From Geodermatophilus bullaregiensis (GTDB lineage: Bacteria; Actinomycetota; Actinomycetes; Mycobacteriales; Geodermatophilaceae), in the NCBI RefSeq assembly GCF_016907675.1, contig NZ_JAFBCJ010000001.1, forward strand, positions 372,001 through 436,000: a DNA stretch of 64,000 nucleotides, read 5' to 3'. Shown here in pieces: positions 8,551 through 17,814 of this stretch. Within the stretch, counting starts at the first letter, position 1. Each line of letters starts with the position of its first letter. The position numbers and the translations under genes were made by a program. The notes beneath the pieces were generated by a model. The model saw only the letters and a program-made list of their open reading frames with translations, was not told the origin of the DNA and ran no database searches.

Positions 8551-9384
8551 TCAGGGGGTAGCGACGACTGAGAGCAGCTGCAGCTTCTCGTGGGTCTCGC
8601 TGCCGGGTTCCGCGGTGTAGACCAGTAGCGAGTGGGCCTGCTGCGGGTCTGACAGGGTCTGGCACTGCAGCTCCAGCAGTCCGACCTGCGGGTGGATGAA
8701 CCGCTTGACCGGTCCCGGTCGGAGCCCGACCTCGTGGGTGGCCCAGACCTCACGGAACTCCTCGCTCCGGGTCAGCAGGTCCTCGGCCAGCGCGGCGGCC
8801 CGGGAGCGCGGGCCTCGGCGCGCGATGACCTCCCGCAGCCCCGAGGCCCACGTGCGGGACAGGAACGCGTGGTCGTCGGGGTGGTACAGGTTCCGGGCCG
8901 CGGGGTCGGTGAACCATCGGTAGCCCAGGCTCCGACTCGGGCCGGTGCGCAGCGAGGCGTCCCCGAGCAGGGCGGTGCCCATCCGGGTCTGCCGCAGGGT
9001 CTCCCCCAGCTCGGTCACCACCTCGGCCGGGGTGTCGGCGAGCCGGTCCAGGACGCGCAGGATGCCCGGGCCGACGTGCTGGCTCTCCGCGCCCCGAGCC
9101 GGTGGATGGTGCCCGGCCAGCCGGAACAGGTGGTCGCGCTGGTCCAGCGACAGGTGCAAGCCCTGCGCGATCGCGGCGACCATGCCCTCCGAGGGCTGCG
9201 GGCCGCGCTGTCGCTCCAGGCGGGCGTAGTAGTCCGCGGACATGTGGCTCAGCGACGCGACCTCCTCCCGGCGCAGCCCGCTGGTCCGTCGGCGCTGACC
9301 CCGCGGCAAGCCGACGTCCTCGGGCTGCAGCGACTCTCGGCAGGTACGCAGGAACTCCGCCAGCCCGCTGCGGTCGATGTCCAC
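8551..9384 (-). CDS. XRE-family regulator with MmyB-like ligand-binding domain
   Basis: A 277-residue protein starting at the GTG at 9384, five bases after AAGGAG. Residues about 5-75 form a Cro/C1 helix-turn-helix ([20 protein letters not shown], then [10 protein letters not shown]). Residues about 105-270 match the MmyB-like ligand-binding domain, with [17 protein letters not shown] and a C-terminal [14 protein letters not shown]. Such regulators are commonly found next to short-chain dehydrogenase genes, and here the gene is divergent from an SDR operon across 194 bases that contain two inverted repeats. It probably represses that operon and itself. A longer upstream frame would run through the inferred operator region and is rejected. 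Confidence 0.9.
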   Translation of the reverse strand: MDIDRSGLAEFLRTCRESLQPEDVGLPRGQRRRTSGLRREEVASLSHMSADYYARLERQRGPQPSEGMVAAIAQGLHLSLDQRDHLFRLAGHHPPARGAESQHVGPGILRVLDRLADTPAEVVTELGETLRQTRMGTALLGDASLRTGPSRSLGYRWFTDPAARNLYHPDDHAFLSRTWASGLREVIARRGPRSRAAALAEDLLTRSEEFREVWATHEVGLRPGPVKRFIHPQVGLLELQCQTLSDPQQAHSLLVYTAEPGSETHEKLQLLSVVATP

Positions 9385-9440
9385 GCGCTCTCCTTCGTCC
9401 TGCTCCCGGTGTCTCGACCTTCGTACCGGCCGTGGACCCG

Positions 9441-9457
9441 GACAGGCAGGACCTGTC
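9441..9457. promoter_or_regulatory. inverted repeat GACAGG-N5-CCTGTC, candidate operator
   Basis: Perfect 6-bp arms separated by 5 bases, lying in the divergent region between the XRE/MmyB regulator (start 9384) and the SDR gene (start 9579). Position and symmetry suggest the regulator's own binding site. Inference only. Confidence 0.4.
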
Positions 9458-9493
9458 GATCCCCCTCTCCGGCGCCAGGCTCGGCCTGTGCAG

Positions 9494-9514
9494 CCACGGA
9501 TCAACAGGCCGTGG
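9494..9514. promoter_or_regulatory. second inverted repeat CCACGG-N9-CCGTGG
   Basis: Perfect 6-bp arms with a 9-base spacer in the same divergent region, 65 bases before the SDR start. It could be a second operator or a leader hairpin. Confidence 0.3.
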
Positions 9515-9578
9515 ATGCGGCGTCGGAGTGCGCGCAGTGTCGTCGGTGACCCGCTCGACCGCGACCTTGGAGGTCCCC

Positions 9579-10556
9579 GTGGCCCGCACCCCGATCGACA
9601 TCACCCTCCCCGACATGACCGGCAGCCGCGCCGTCGTCACCGGCGCCAGCGACGGCATTGGCCGGCACATCGCCACCCGTCTCGCGGCGGCGGGCGCCGA
9701 GGTCGTGCTGCCCGTCCGCAACCCCGACAAGGGCCGCACCGCCCTCGCCGCGATCGAGGCGGCCGTGCCGGACGCGCAGGTGTCGCTGCGGACGATGGAC
9801 CTGTCCTCGCTGGAGTCCGTCGCCGCCTTGGGCGCCACGCTGCGCGCCGAGGGCGTCCCGGTCGGCATCCTGATCCTCAACGCCGGCGTCATGACCCCAC
9901 CGGAGCGGCAGACCACCGTCGACGGGCACGAGCTGCAGTTCGGCACCAACCACCTCGGGCACGTCGCCCTCGTCGGGCAGCTGCACCCGCTGCTGGTCGC
10001 CGGTCGCGCCCGCGTGGTGTCCCAGGTCAGCGTCGCGGCCAACCAGGGCGCGGTGCACTACGAGGACCTGGACTGGGAGCGGTCCTACGACGGCATGAAG
10101 GCCTACAGCTCCTCCAAGATCGCGTTCGGGCTGTTCGGGCTCGAGCTCGACCGGCGCAGCAAGGCCGCCGGGTGGGGCATCACCAGCAACCTGTCCCACC
10201 CGGGCATCGCACCCACCGCGCTGCTGGCCGCCAGACCCGAGGTCGGCCGGTCCCGGGACACCCTGGGCCGCCGGCTCATCCGGGTCATGTCCGCCCGCGG
10301 GATCTTGGTCGGCACCGTGGAGACCGCGGGCCTGCCCGCGCTGCTGGCCGCCACCGACCCGGCCGCCGACGGCGGCCGGTTCTTCGGCCCCAGCGGCCCC
10401 CGCAACCTCGGGGGCGCACCGGCCGAGCAGCCCCTGTACGGCCGACTGGCCGACCGGGAGCAGGCCGCCCGCATCTGGGACCTGTCCCTGCGGCTGACCG
10501 GCATGACCGGCCTGGGCACCCCGGCCGCCGGACGTGACATCGAGGCCGCGTCGTGA
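9579..10556 (+). CDS. SDR-family NAD(P)-dependent oxidoreductase
   Basis: A 325-residue protein from the GTG at 9579, preceded by GGAGG. It has the short-chain dehydrogenase cofactor motif TGASDGIG (residues 21-28), NAG (101-103) and the active-site YSSSK (Tyr176-Lys180), with a C-terminal extension of the retinol-dehydrogenase/WW-oxidoreductase-like subgroup. It catalyses an NAD(P)-linked alcohol/carbonyl conversion on an unknown substrate. It is the first gene of an SDR-DUF1330-methyltransferase operon joined by GTGA overlaps and divergent from the MmyB-type regulator. An in-frame start far upstream would overlap the regulator and is not used. Confidence 0.9.
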   Translation: MARTPIDITLPDMTGSRAVVTGASDGIGRHIATRLAAAGAEVVLPVRNPDKGRTALAAIEAAVPDAQVSLRTMDLSSLESVAALGATLRAEGVPVGILILNAGVMTPPERQTTVDGHELQFGTNHLGHVALVGQLHPLLVAGRARVVSQVSVAANQGAVHYEDLDWERSYDGMKAYSSSKIAFGLFGLELDRRSKAAGWGITSNLSHPGIAPTALLAARPEVGRSRDTLGRRLIRVMSARGILVGTVETAGLPALLAATDPAADGGRFFGPSGPRNLGGAPAEQPLYGRLADREQAARIWDLSLRLTGMTGLGTPAAGRDIEAAS

Positions 10557-10954
10557 TCGACATGACCGACGACGCCCTCGAGGAGTTCCTCGCCGAGGAC
10601 CCCGGCGGCCCCGTCATCATGCTCAACCTGCTCCGGTACGTCCCCGACACCGGACGGGCCGACTACCTGGCCTACATCGCCCACACCCAGACCATCAGCG
10701 GCCGCTACGGCACCGAACCCCTGTGCTGGGGCGACGGCAGGACGCCGTTGGTCGCCGCCGACGAGCAGGTGTGGGACAGCGTGCTGTTGGTCCGCTACCC
10801 CAGCAGGCAGGCCTTCGCCGACATGATGGGCGACCTCGCCCACCTGGCCGGGGCACACTTGCGCACCCGCGCCCTTGTCGCCGCGGTCCTGCAGCCCACC
10901 GACCAGCGTCTAGCTCGCCCCACACCGGCCGGCCCCGGGGAGGGCAACCCGTGA
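10553..10954 (+). CDS. DUF1330-like small protein
   Basis: A 133-residue protein whose GTG start overlaps the SDR stop (GTGA), implying translational coupling. The pattern [14 protein letters not shown]...[13 protein letters not shown]...[16 protein letters not shown] is that of the DUF1330 family, dimeric ferredoxin-like proteins of unknown function with a conserved N-terminal strand and a YPS-A motif. The C-terminal 20 residues are Pro/Gly-rich. Co-expression with an SDR suggests a helper or isomerase-like role; this is inference. Confidence 0.8.
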   Translation: MIDMTDDALEEFLAEDPGGPVIMLNLLRYVPDTGRADYLAYIAHTQTISGRYGTEPLCWGDGRTPLVAADEQVWDSVLLVRYPSRQAFADMMGDLAHLAGAHLRTRALVAAVLQPTDQRLARPTPAGPGEGNP

Positions 10955-11610
10955 CCGTTCTGTCCTGCCCACCGGCGGTCGCGCTGCTCAGGCGGCTGGT
11001 GCTCCTGGCCCAGGCCGTCTCGGCACCGGCGGTGACCGGGGCCATCGCGCCCAGCGGGCGGGCCCTGACCCGGGCGCTGGGCGCGCCCGTCGCCGAACGG
11101 GCCGGCGCCGACCTGCGCGTCCTGGAGGTCGGCGCCGGCAGCGGCCCGGTCACCCGGGCGTTGCTGGGGCTGCTGACGCCGGGCAGCCAGCTGGACGTGG
11201 TGGAGGCCAACGGTGCGTTCATCCCCGGCCTGACCGACCTGGCTCGCGCAGCCAGCACGCCGACGACCGTCCAGCACGCCCGCATCCAGGACGCGGTCCT
11301 GGACCCCGGTCACGACGTGATCGTCTCGGCGTTGCCGTTCGCCAACTTCGCCCTCGCCGACGTGCAAGCGATCGTCGACCGGTACCGGCAGCACACTGGA
11401 CCCGGTGGGGTCATCACCTGGTTCGGCTACCGCGCCAGCCGCGCCGCCCGAGCCCTCACCGCCGGGCCGGCCGAAGCGGCACGGCACCGCGCCGTCCACG
11501 CGCACCTGGCCGGCTACGGGGGCAGCAGCACCACGGTGTGGGCCAACCTGCCTCCAGCTCGCGCGACCCGGCTGCGCCCCCACGGGACATCGCCTCGCGC
11601 GACGGACTGA
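10951..11610 (+). CDS. class I SAM-dependent methyltransferase (PmtA-like), altered C-terminus
   Basis: A 219-residue protein whose GTG overlaps the preceding stop (GTGA). SAM-binding motif I is LRVLEVGAGSGPVTRALL, followed by the acidic strand LDVVEANGAF and motif IV VIVSALPFANF. The overall layout resembles phospholipid N-methyltransferase-like enzymes. It normally would end shortly after VWANLPPARATRLRP. The last ten residues are encoded by sequence that, in another frame, belongs to a decayed integrase (GLIRSNPAAAV), so the original 3' end seems to have been replaced by a recombination event. Probably still folded. Confidence 0.85.
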   Translation: MTVLSCPPAVALLRRLVLLAQAVSAPAVTGAIAPSGRALTRALGAPVAERAGADLRVLEVGAGSGPVTRALLGLLTPGSQLDVVEANGAFIPGLTDLARAASTPTTVQHARIQDAVLDPGHDVIVSALPFANFALADVQAIVDRYRQHTGPGGVITWFGYRASRAARALTAGPAEAARHRAVHAHLAGYGGSSTTVWANLPPARATRLRPHGTSPRATD

Positions 11611-12277
11611 TCCGCAGCAACCCCGCGGCAGCAGTGAGACGGCCCGGCGTCGACGCAAGGACGCGCCGCACCTGACCGCGGAACAGGCGCATGCGCTCCT
11701 CGAGGCGAGCAGAGGCGACCGGCTGGAGACCTTGTTCCGATTGATGCTCGCCAACGGGCTGCGCCGCGGGGAAGCACTCGCCCTGCACTGGTCCGACGTC
11801 GACCTCAAAGCAGGACTGCTGCGAGTCCGCTGGACCCTCTCCCGGACCTCCCGGGGACTGCAGCTCGACGAACCAAAGACCGACAAGTCCCGCAGGACCG
11901 TGCCCCTCCCCCGCTCAGCCGTCGAGACGCTCCAGGCCTACCGAACCCGGCAACTGGAGGAACAGCGCACGGCCGTCGGAGCCTGCCAGGAGCACGGGCT
12001 GGTTTTCACCACCGAGGTCGGGACACCGCTCGAACCCCGCAACGTCCTACGGCGCTTCGAGGTCCTCGCGGAGCAAGGCGGCCTCCGCGGCGTCACCCCG
12101 CACACCCTTCGGCATTCCGCAGCGAGCTTCCTGCTGGCGGCCGGCACCTACACCAAGGTCGTCCAGGAACACCTGGGCCACTCGTCGTACGCCATCACGG
12201 CGGACATCTACAGCCACGTCGGCCCCGCCCAGCAGCGCGAGGCCGCCGACCGGCTCGACCAAGCGCTCCGCTGGTGA
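11592..12277 (+). pseudogene. tyrosine site-specific integrase, N-terminally truncated and frameshifted
   Basis: The catalytic half of a phage/ICE-type integrase. The segment GLIRSNPAAAV is read in one frame from about 11601. The remainder (LTAEQAHALLEASRGDRLET through DRLDQALRW) is in another frame from about 11650 to 12277. The catalytic residues are visible: Arg in GLRRGEAL, HTLRHS, His in GHSSYA and Tyr in DIYSHV. The N-terminal SAM-like and core-binding domains are missing. It reads toward the 3' end of tRNA-Pro, 103 bases away, the classical position of an island integrase at its attachment site. Not expected to be active. Confidence 0.85.
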
Positions 12278-12328
12278 CCGTTGCTGTCCCCAGGCCGCGT
12301 TGCTGTACGCGTTGCTGTAGTCGTGCAA

Positions 12329-12361
12329 GAGGCGGGCCGGCCCTCACGGCCGACCCGCCTC
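12329..12361. terminator. 14-bp hairpin between integrase remnant and tRNA-Pro
   Basis: Arms 12329-12342 and 12348-12361 pair with one mismatch around a 5-base loop. It lies 18 bases past the 3' end of the leftward tRNA gene and 51 bases past the rightward integrase remnant, so it could terminate either or both. No T-tract. Confidence 0.75.
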
Positions 12362-12379
12362 TGACCTGCGGTTCCACTG

Positions 12380-12453
<74 letters not shown>

Positions 12454-12528
12454 AGCGCCGGGCGGCTCCCACCGCCCGATCGCTGCAGGAGCAGGCTACC
12501 GCACCCGCCTGCCGGCTCCGCCCGGTGG

Positions 12529-13404
12529 TCAACCGCCCGCCGGGACCCGGTCCTCGGCCGCCAGCACCTCGCGGAGCTTCCGGGCCACCGCGTCCACGTC
12601 CGCGGGCTGGCCGTACTCCGAGTCGAGGAAGCTGCCGTGGTCGCCGGGGAACACGACCGGCGTCGTCCCCAGCCGCTCGGCGACCGCCTCGCCCCCGCGG
12701 TGGGCCAGCTCCCCGGCGGACCCTTCTCCGACCGCGATCACGATCCGGCTGGACGCCGCCCGCAGTGCGTCGACGTCGTGCTCGTGGTGGGTGCAGGAGA
12801 CGATGTTCTGCGCGAGCAGCACGTCGTCGCGGGAGCCGTCGTCGTCGGCGGGCAGTCCGAACGCCGCGGGGTCCGGGGTCGGCCCGAGGTCCGCGGGCAC
12901 CGGGCCCCGGTGCATCACGAGCCGGATGAACTCGGCCATGCCGGCCCCGAAGCCCGAGCGCTGGTAGGTCTCGCGCACGCGCCGGGAGGCGGCCAGCGCC
13001 GTCTCCCGGTCGGGCACCAGCGCGGCCGCCGGCGGCTCGTGGGCCACCAGCGTGCGCACCTGCTCCGGGTGCCGTGCCACGAGCACCAGCGCGTTCACCG
13101 CTCCCCCGCTGCTGGCGAAGACGTCGACCGGCCCGGCGCCCAGCGCCGTGATCAGCCGGGACAGGTCGTCGGCGTGCTCCTCCGGCGTCGACTCGGCAGC
13201 ACCGTCGGTGCGGCGGCTGCGGTCGGCGCCGCGCGGGTCGTAGGTGACCACCGTGCGGTCGGGGAAGTGCGCGGCCAGCGAGGCGAAGCCCGAGGCGCCC
13301 ATCGGCGAGCCGACGAGCAGCAGCGGCGGCCCGTCACCCGGCCGGACGTCGTAGGTGACGACGGCGCCCGCCGTCTCCAGGGTGTGCGTCCGCGGTGCGG
13401 TCAT
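12529..13404 (-). CDS. alpha/beta hydrolase
   Basis: A 291-residue protein. After the strand GPPLLLVGSPMGASGF comes VVTYDPRGADRS, and the nucleophile motif FASSGGAVNAL. A cap with the HHEHDVDALRAA segment follows, then VIAVGEGSAGELAHRG and the histidine in VVFPGDHGSFL. This is the typical order of the alpha/beta hydrolase fold (PF00561/PF12697). It appears cytoplasmic. The substrate is not predictable. It lies between tRNA-Pro and the M1 peptidase pseudogene and is the first coding sequence on the core side of the tRNA. Confidence 0.85.
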   Translation of the reverse strand: MTAPRTHTLETAGAVVTYDVRPGDGPPLLLVGSPMGASGFASLAAHFPDRTVVTYDPRGADRSRRTDGAAESTPEEHADDLSRLITALGAGPVDVFASSGGAVNALVLVARHPEQVRTLVAHEPPAAALVPDRETALAASRRVRETYQRSGFGAGMAEFIRLVMHRGPVPADLGPTPDPAAFGLPADDDGSRDDVLLAQNIVSCTHHEHDVDALRAASSRIVIAVGEGSAGELAHRGGEAVAERLGTTPVVFPGDHGSFLDSEYGQPADVDAVARKLREVLAAEDRVPAGG

Positions 13405-13531
13405 CTCGGCCTCCAGGGGGTCGTGGGTCTCACGGGTGCAGACCGGTCCCGCAGCCCGGACTCATCGGGGCCGCCGCGGGCACCGGTGCACGCGCACCGG
13501 TGCCCGCGGACGACCTCGCGACCGGCTCCCG

Positions 13532-15022
13532 TCAGGGAACCGGCACCGCTGCGGGCTCGGGCAGCCCGGCCGGCCGGCCCGGGGTGAACAGCCAGGCGGT
13601 GAACAGGTCGTCGAGCTGCTGGCCGGACACCCCCTCGGCGAGCGCGATGAACTCCTCGGTGGTGCCCGTCTGACCGGCCTGGGAGGCGGCCCACGCACGC
13701 AGGACCCGGAAGAAGGAGTCGTCGCCCACCTGGTTGCGCAGCGCCTGCAGCGTCATCGCGCCGCGTTGGTAGACCGCCGGGTGGAACAGCTGGTCGGCGG
13801 CCGGGCCCGGGTCCCCGATGGTGACCTCCCAGAAGTCCGCCCCCAGGTCCTCCTCGGGCAGCGAGGCGAGGGAGTCGAAGACCTCCTGCGGGGTGCTGAG
13901 GCCCTCGCGCTCCAGCCACAACCACTCGGCGTAGGTGGCGAGGCCCTCGTTGAGCCAGATGTCCCGCCAGGCGTCGAGCCGGACCTAGTCGCCGTACCAC
14001 TGGTGGGCCAGCTCGTGGACGACGACGCTCTCCGCGGTGACCGCGTCGGTGAAGAAGCTCGACGCGTACACCGGCCGGGTCTGCGTCTCCAGGGCGAACC
14101 CCAGGTCGGGCGCGTCGTCGACGATCGCGCCGGCGGCCGTGAACGGGTACGGCCCGAACCAGCCCGAGGCCGCCTCGATGACCTCCGGCTGCCGGGCGAG
14201 CGCCGCGTCGGCCACCGCACCGGCCGACGGTCCCTCCGTCTCCGGGTCGAGGTCGAGGGTGGCGAGGTCGGGGTCGACGGCGTCCCAGAAGGCGATGCCG
14301 CCGGCCTCGTACTCGCGCAGGTCGAACTCGCCGACCGCCAGCGTGACCAGGTAGGTGGCCATGGGCTCCTCGGCCGACCACGACCACGTCGTCCACCCGT
14401 CCGCGGTCCACGAGCCGGACAGCACCCCGTTGGAGACGCCCTCCAGACCCTCGGGGACGGTCACCGAGACGTCGATCGACGCGGCGTCCCTCGGGTGGTC
14501 GTTGGCGGGGAACCAGGTCGCCGCGCCGTGCGGCTGCCCGGCCACCACGGCGCCGTCGTCGGTGTGGAAGAAGCCCGAGCCGCCCAGCTCGTCCGTCAGC
14601 GTCTGGGGCACCCCGTCGTAGACCACCTCGACGGTGAACCGCCGGCCCTCGCGCAGGGGGTGGGCCGGCGTGACGACCAGCTCCTGGCCCTCCCACGTCC
14701 AGGTCGCCGCGCGCCCGCCCACGGTGACCGACCGGACCTCCAGGCCCTGGAAGTCGAGGTCGAAGCGCGACAGGGCCTGGGTCGCCTGCGCCGTGATGGT
14801 CGCCGTGCCGTCGAGGACGTCGGTGGCCGGGTCGTAGCGCAGGTCCAGCCGGTAGTGGCGGACGTCGTAGCCGCCGTTGCCGTCGAGCGGGTAGTACGGG
14901 TCCCCGATGCCCGGCGCCCCCGGTTGCGGGTCGGCCCGCCCTCCGCCCTCCGCCACGGCGGTGCCGGCGCTCATCGCCACCAGCACCCCTGCCGTCGTCA
15001 CCACTACCAGCCTTCGGCGCAT
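13532..15022 (-). pseudogene. secreted M1-family zinc metallopeptidase interrupted by an amber codon
   Basis: One frame of 497 codons encodes a Sec signal peptide (residues 1-24, ...SAGTAVA-EGG) and an N-terminal beta domain. The gluzincin motif HELAHQW is at residues 336-342 and the third zinc ligand in DIWLNEGLATYAEW. Codon 346, right after HQWYGD where the family normally has Ser, is TAG (plus-strand CTA at 13985-13987). Reading resumes in the same frame without any other defect to 13532. The shortened product (345 residues) lacks the WLNEG glutamate and should be inactive. A single C-to-A change from TCG would explain it. It may be a recent nonsense mutation, a sequencing error, or (less likely) readthrough. 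Confidence 0.9.
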
Positions 15023-15074
15023 CGCTGCCCCCGTCCGTGGGTCGGAACCGTTTCAGAACCCGGGCAGTCAAGCG

Positions 15075-15109
15075 GTGCTGTGAGCACGCTGGGAAGTTGC
15101 TGTGAGCAC
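15075..15109. promoter_or_regulatory. tandem 12-bp repeats upstream of the M1 peptidase
   Basis: TGCTGTGAGCAC occurs twice (15076-15087 and 15098-15109), with starts 22 bp apart, about two helical turns. The first copy is a perfect palindrome as GTGCT-GTG-AGCAC. They lie 53-87 bases upstream of the leftward M1 peptidase start, in the promoter region. Spacing and symmetry suggest a dimeric regulator binding side by side. Confidence 0.5.
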
Positions 15110-15179
15110 CGGTCGGGTCGGCGGCCGCCGCTCCCGGCCAGTCGCCGCGGGCGGCTACGCCCGGTCCGGGAGCCGCTCG

Positions 15180-16529
15180 TCAGCCCCGCTTGCGCTCGCT
15201 CCCCCGGCCCTCGCGGACCTTCACCGAGATGTCGAGCGGCGTCCCGCCGAAGCCCCACCGCTCGCGGAGCTTGCGCTCGAGGAACCGCCGGTAGCCGGCC
15301 TCGAGGAAGCCGGTGGAGAAGACGACGAACCGCGGCGGCCGGACGTCCGCCTGCGTCACGTACTTGATCTTCGGCGCGCGCCCGCCGCGGGCCGGCGGCG
15401 GGGTCTCCATGACCAGCTGGCGGACGTAGGCGTTGAGCTCCGCCGTCGGCACCCGGGTCTCCCAGGAGGCCAGCGCGGCCCGCAGGTGGTCGGCGAGCTT
15501 GCCGACGCCGCGGCCGCTGGTCGCCGAGATGTTCACCCGGCTCGCCCACCTCACCCGGGCGAGGTCGCGCTCGATCTCCCGCTCCAGCTGGGCGTGCCGG
15601 TCCTCGTCGATCGCGTCCCACTTGTTGAACGCGATGACCAGCGCGCGGCCGGCCTCGATCACCTGGGTGATCACCCGCTGGTCCTGCTCGCTGATCACCT
15701 CGTCGGCGGCCAGCAGGACGACGGCGACCTCGGCGGCCTGGATCGCGGCCTCGGTGCGCAGGCTGGCGTAGTACTCCGTGCCGCTGGCGGTGTTCACCTT
15801 GCGGCGCAGGCCCGCGGTGTCGACGAACCGCCACTCCTCGCCGCCGAGGGTGATGATCGAGTCGACCGGGTCGACGGTGGTGCCGGCGACGGAGTCGACG
15901 ACGGAGCGCTCTTCCTTGGCCAGCCGGTTGAGCAGGCTCGACTTGCCCACGTTGGGCCGGCCGACCAGCGCCACCCGGCGCGGGCCGACCTCCTCCGGCT
16001 CCCCGCGCGGCGCCTCGGGAAGCGCGTCCAGGACGAGGTCGAGCAGGTCGCCGGAGCCCCGGCCGTGCAGCGCGCTGACCGGCTGCGGCTCCCCCAGGCC
16101 CAGCGACCACAGCTCGGCGGCGTTGGACTCGCTGCGCTCGTCGTCGACCTTGTTGGCGACGACGATCACCGGCCGGTCGCTGCGGCGCAGGATGCGCGCG
16201 GCGGCCAGGTCGGTGTCGGTGGCCCCGACCTGGCTGTCGACGACCAGCACGATGACGTCGGCCGTGCGCATCGCGTACTCGGCCTGCCGGCTGATCGACG
16301 CGCCCAGGCCCTCGGCCTTGGGGTCCCACCCGCCGGTGTCGGTGACGGTGAACCGCCGGCCGTTCCACAGCGCCTCGTAGGAGATGCGGTCGCGGGTGAC
16401 GCCCGGGACGTCCTGCACCACCGCCGCCCGCCGGCCCAGCACCCGGTTGACCAGCGTCGACTTGCCCACGTTGGGCCGCCCGACGACCGCCACCACCGGC
16501 AGCGGACCGCCGGTGCCCTCCTCGCTCAT
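15180..16529 (-). CDS. der: ribosome biogenesis GTPase Der (EngA)
   Basis: A 449-residue protein with two tandem GTPase domains, each with a GRPNVGKS P-loop (residues 17-24 and 190-197), switch motifs ([13 protein letters not shown] and DTAG) and NKxD motifs (NKVD, NKWD). A C-terminal KH-like domain follows ([17 protein letters not shown]...IKYVTQ). Der is needed for 50S subunit maturation. The start ATG overlaps the stop codon of cmk (ATGA), so the two are translationally coupled. Length and domain order are normal. Confidence 0.97.
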   Translation of the reverse strand: MSEEGTGGPLPVVAVVGRPNVGKSTLVNRVLGRRAAVVQDVPGVTRDRISYEALWNGRRFTVTDTGGWDPKAEGLGASISRQAEYAMRTADVIVLVVDSQVGATDTDLAAARILRRSDRPVIVVANKVDDERSESNAAELWSLGLGEPQPVSALHGRGSGDLLDLVLDALPEAPRGEPEEVGPRRVALVGRPNVGKSSLLNRLAKEERSVVDSVAGTTVDPVDSIITLGGEEWRFVDTAGLRRKVNTASGTEYYASLRTEAAIQAAEVAVVLLAADEVISEQDQRVITQVIEAGRALVIAFNKWDAIDEDRHAQLEREIERDLARVRWASRVNISATSGRGVGKLADHLRAALASWETRVPTAELNAYVRQLVMETPPPARGGRAPKIKYVTQADVRPPRFVVFSTGFLEAGYRRFLERKLRERWGFGGTPLDISVKVREGRGSERKRG

Positions 16530-17221
16530 GCGTCCACCCCTCGCGCCCCGGTCGCCGTGAGCGCCAGCTCGACCACCCGGTCGACGACGCCCTCCCGGTC
16601 CAGGTCGGTGCTGTCCACGATCACCGCGTCCGCGGCCGGCCGCAGCGGGCTGTCCGCGCGGCTGCTGTCGTACTCGTCCCGGCGGCGCAGGTCGGCGGCC
16701 AGCTCGGCCACCTCGTCGGGGGTGGTGAGGCCGAGCTGCGCCGCCCGGCGCTCGGCGCGCGCCTCGGGCGCGGCGGTCAGGTAGACCTTCACGGTCGCGT
16801 CGGGCAGCACCACGGTGCCGATGTCACGGCCCTCGACGACGACGGCGTCGGCCGCGGCCACCAGCGACCGCTGCTGGTCGACCAGCTGCCGGCGCACCGC
16901 GGGTACCGCCGACACCGAGGAGACGTTGCGGGTGACCTCGGCGCCGCGGATGCGCACCGCGACGTCGGTGCCGTCGACCTCCACCCGCTCGGTGTCGGCC
17001 GCCGTCCCCACCTCGATGCGCGCGCCGGCCACCACCCGGGCCACCGCCTCGGCGTCCTCGGGGTCGACCCCGGCGTCGAGCACCGCGACCGTGGCCGCGC
17101 GGTACATGGCGCCGGTGTCGAGGTAGGCCGCGCCGAGGCGGGTCGCCACCGCGCGCGCGACGCTGGACTTGCCCGTCCCCGACGGCCCGTCGAGCGTCAC
17201 CTGACCCACGAAGCCGCTCAC
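16526..17221 (-). CDS. cmk: (d)CMP kinase
   Basis: A 231-residue protein beginning at the GTG at 17221, which overlaps the aroH stop. It has the P-loop GPSGTGKSS, the [10 protein letters not shown] nucleoside-binding segment, the [15 protein letters not shown] motif and the C-terminal [14 protein letters not shown] that contacts CMP. It phosphorylates CMP/dCMP for nucleotide recycling. It sits between aroH and der with 4-base overlaps on both sides, the usual actinobacterial arrangement with der. Confidence 0.96.
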   Translation of the reverse strand: MSGFVGQVTLDGPSGTGKSSVARAVATRLGAAYLDTGAMYRAATVAVLDAGVDPEDAEAVARVVAGARIEVGTAADTERVEVDGTDVAVRIRGAEVTRNVSSVSAVPAVRRQLVDQQRSLVAAADAVVVEGRDIGTVVLPDATVKVYLTAAPEARAERRAAQLGLTTPDEVAELAADLRRRDEYDSSRADSPLRPAADAVIVDSTDLDREGVVDRVVELALTATGARGVDA

Positions 17222-17580
17222 TGCGCGATGTCCCGTCGCAGCGCCACGGCACCCCGCAGGTAGACGTGCTGGATCTCCGCCCGCGGCTTCTCGGTCTCCA
17301 CGTGCGCCATCAGCCGCAGGACCCGGGGCAGCGCGTGCGGCACCGAGATCTCGGTCGCGCACATCAGCGGCACGTCGCCCATGCCCAGCTCGCGCGCGGC
17401 GAGCGCCGGGAACTCCGAGACGAGGTCGGGGGTCGCGGTGAACAGGATGCTGATGATGTGGTCGTGGTCGAGGCCGTTGCGCTCGACCACCGTGTTCACC
17501 AGCTCGCGCGTGGCCTCGAGCACCTGGTCGCGGTCGTCGGCGTCCACCTGTGTCGCGCCCCGGATGGCCCGTACGGCCAT
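17218..17580 (-). CDS. aroH: chorismate mutase, AroH type
   Basis: A 120-residue protein of the monofunctional AroH class (trimeric pseudo-alpha/beta-barrel), with VRAIRGATQVDADDRDQ, LDHDHIISILFTATPDL and the C-terminal HVYLRGAVALRRD. The conserved Arg in the N-terminal RGA motif and the YLRGA arginine correspond to the substrate-binding arginines of this family. It converts chorismate to prephenate for Phe/Tyr synthesis. First gene of the aroH-cmk-der operon; an upstream 234-base gap carries its promoter. Confidence 0.95.
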   Translation of the reverse strand: MAVRAIRGATQVDADDRDQVLEATRELVNTVVERNGLDHDHIISILFTATPDLVSEFPALAARELGMGDVPLMCATEISVPHALPRVLRLMAHVETEKPRAEIQHVYLRGAVALRRDIAQ

Positions 17581-17814
17581 GCACCCCTCCTCGGTCGGTC
17601 CCGGCTCCCGGATCGGGGCGCCCGGTCGAGTCTAGGTTCCACCCGCCACCGCCCTCCGCCGCCCGCGACGCCCACCCGGGTGCCCGAGCGCTGCACGGCC
17701 GCCGGCCGGGTCTCCCCTCACTGCTCCTCGCGGACGGAGGACGACGACCGCGCCGCCGGAAATCCAGGAACTTGGGGATAACGGCACGGCGTGGCGGCTC
17801 GGCACCGCCCCGGC

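Noticed and set aside
9102-9578. An N-terminal extension of the SDR gene by 159 codons
   Set aside because: It overlaps the divergent regulator gene and its operator region; GTG 9579 has GGAGG and gives a normal SDR N-terminus.
13985-13987. Amber codon as programmed readthrough or non-standard amino acid
   Set aside because: There is no supporting structure or repeated use of TAG inside other genes here; a nonsense mutation or sequencing error is simpler.
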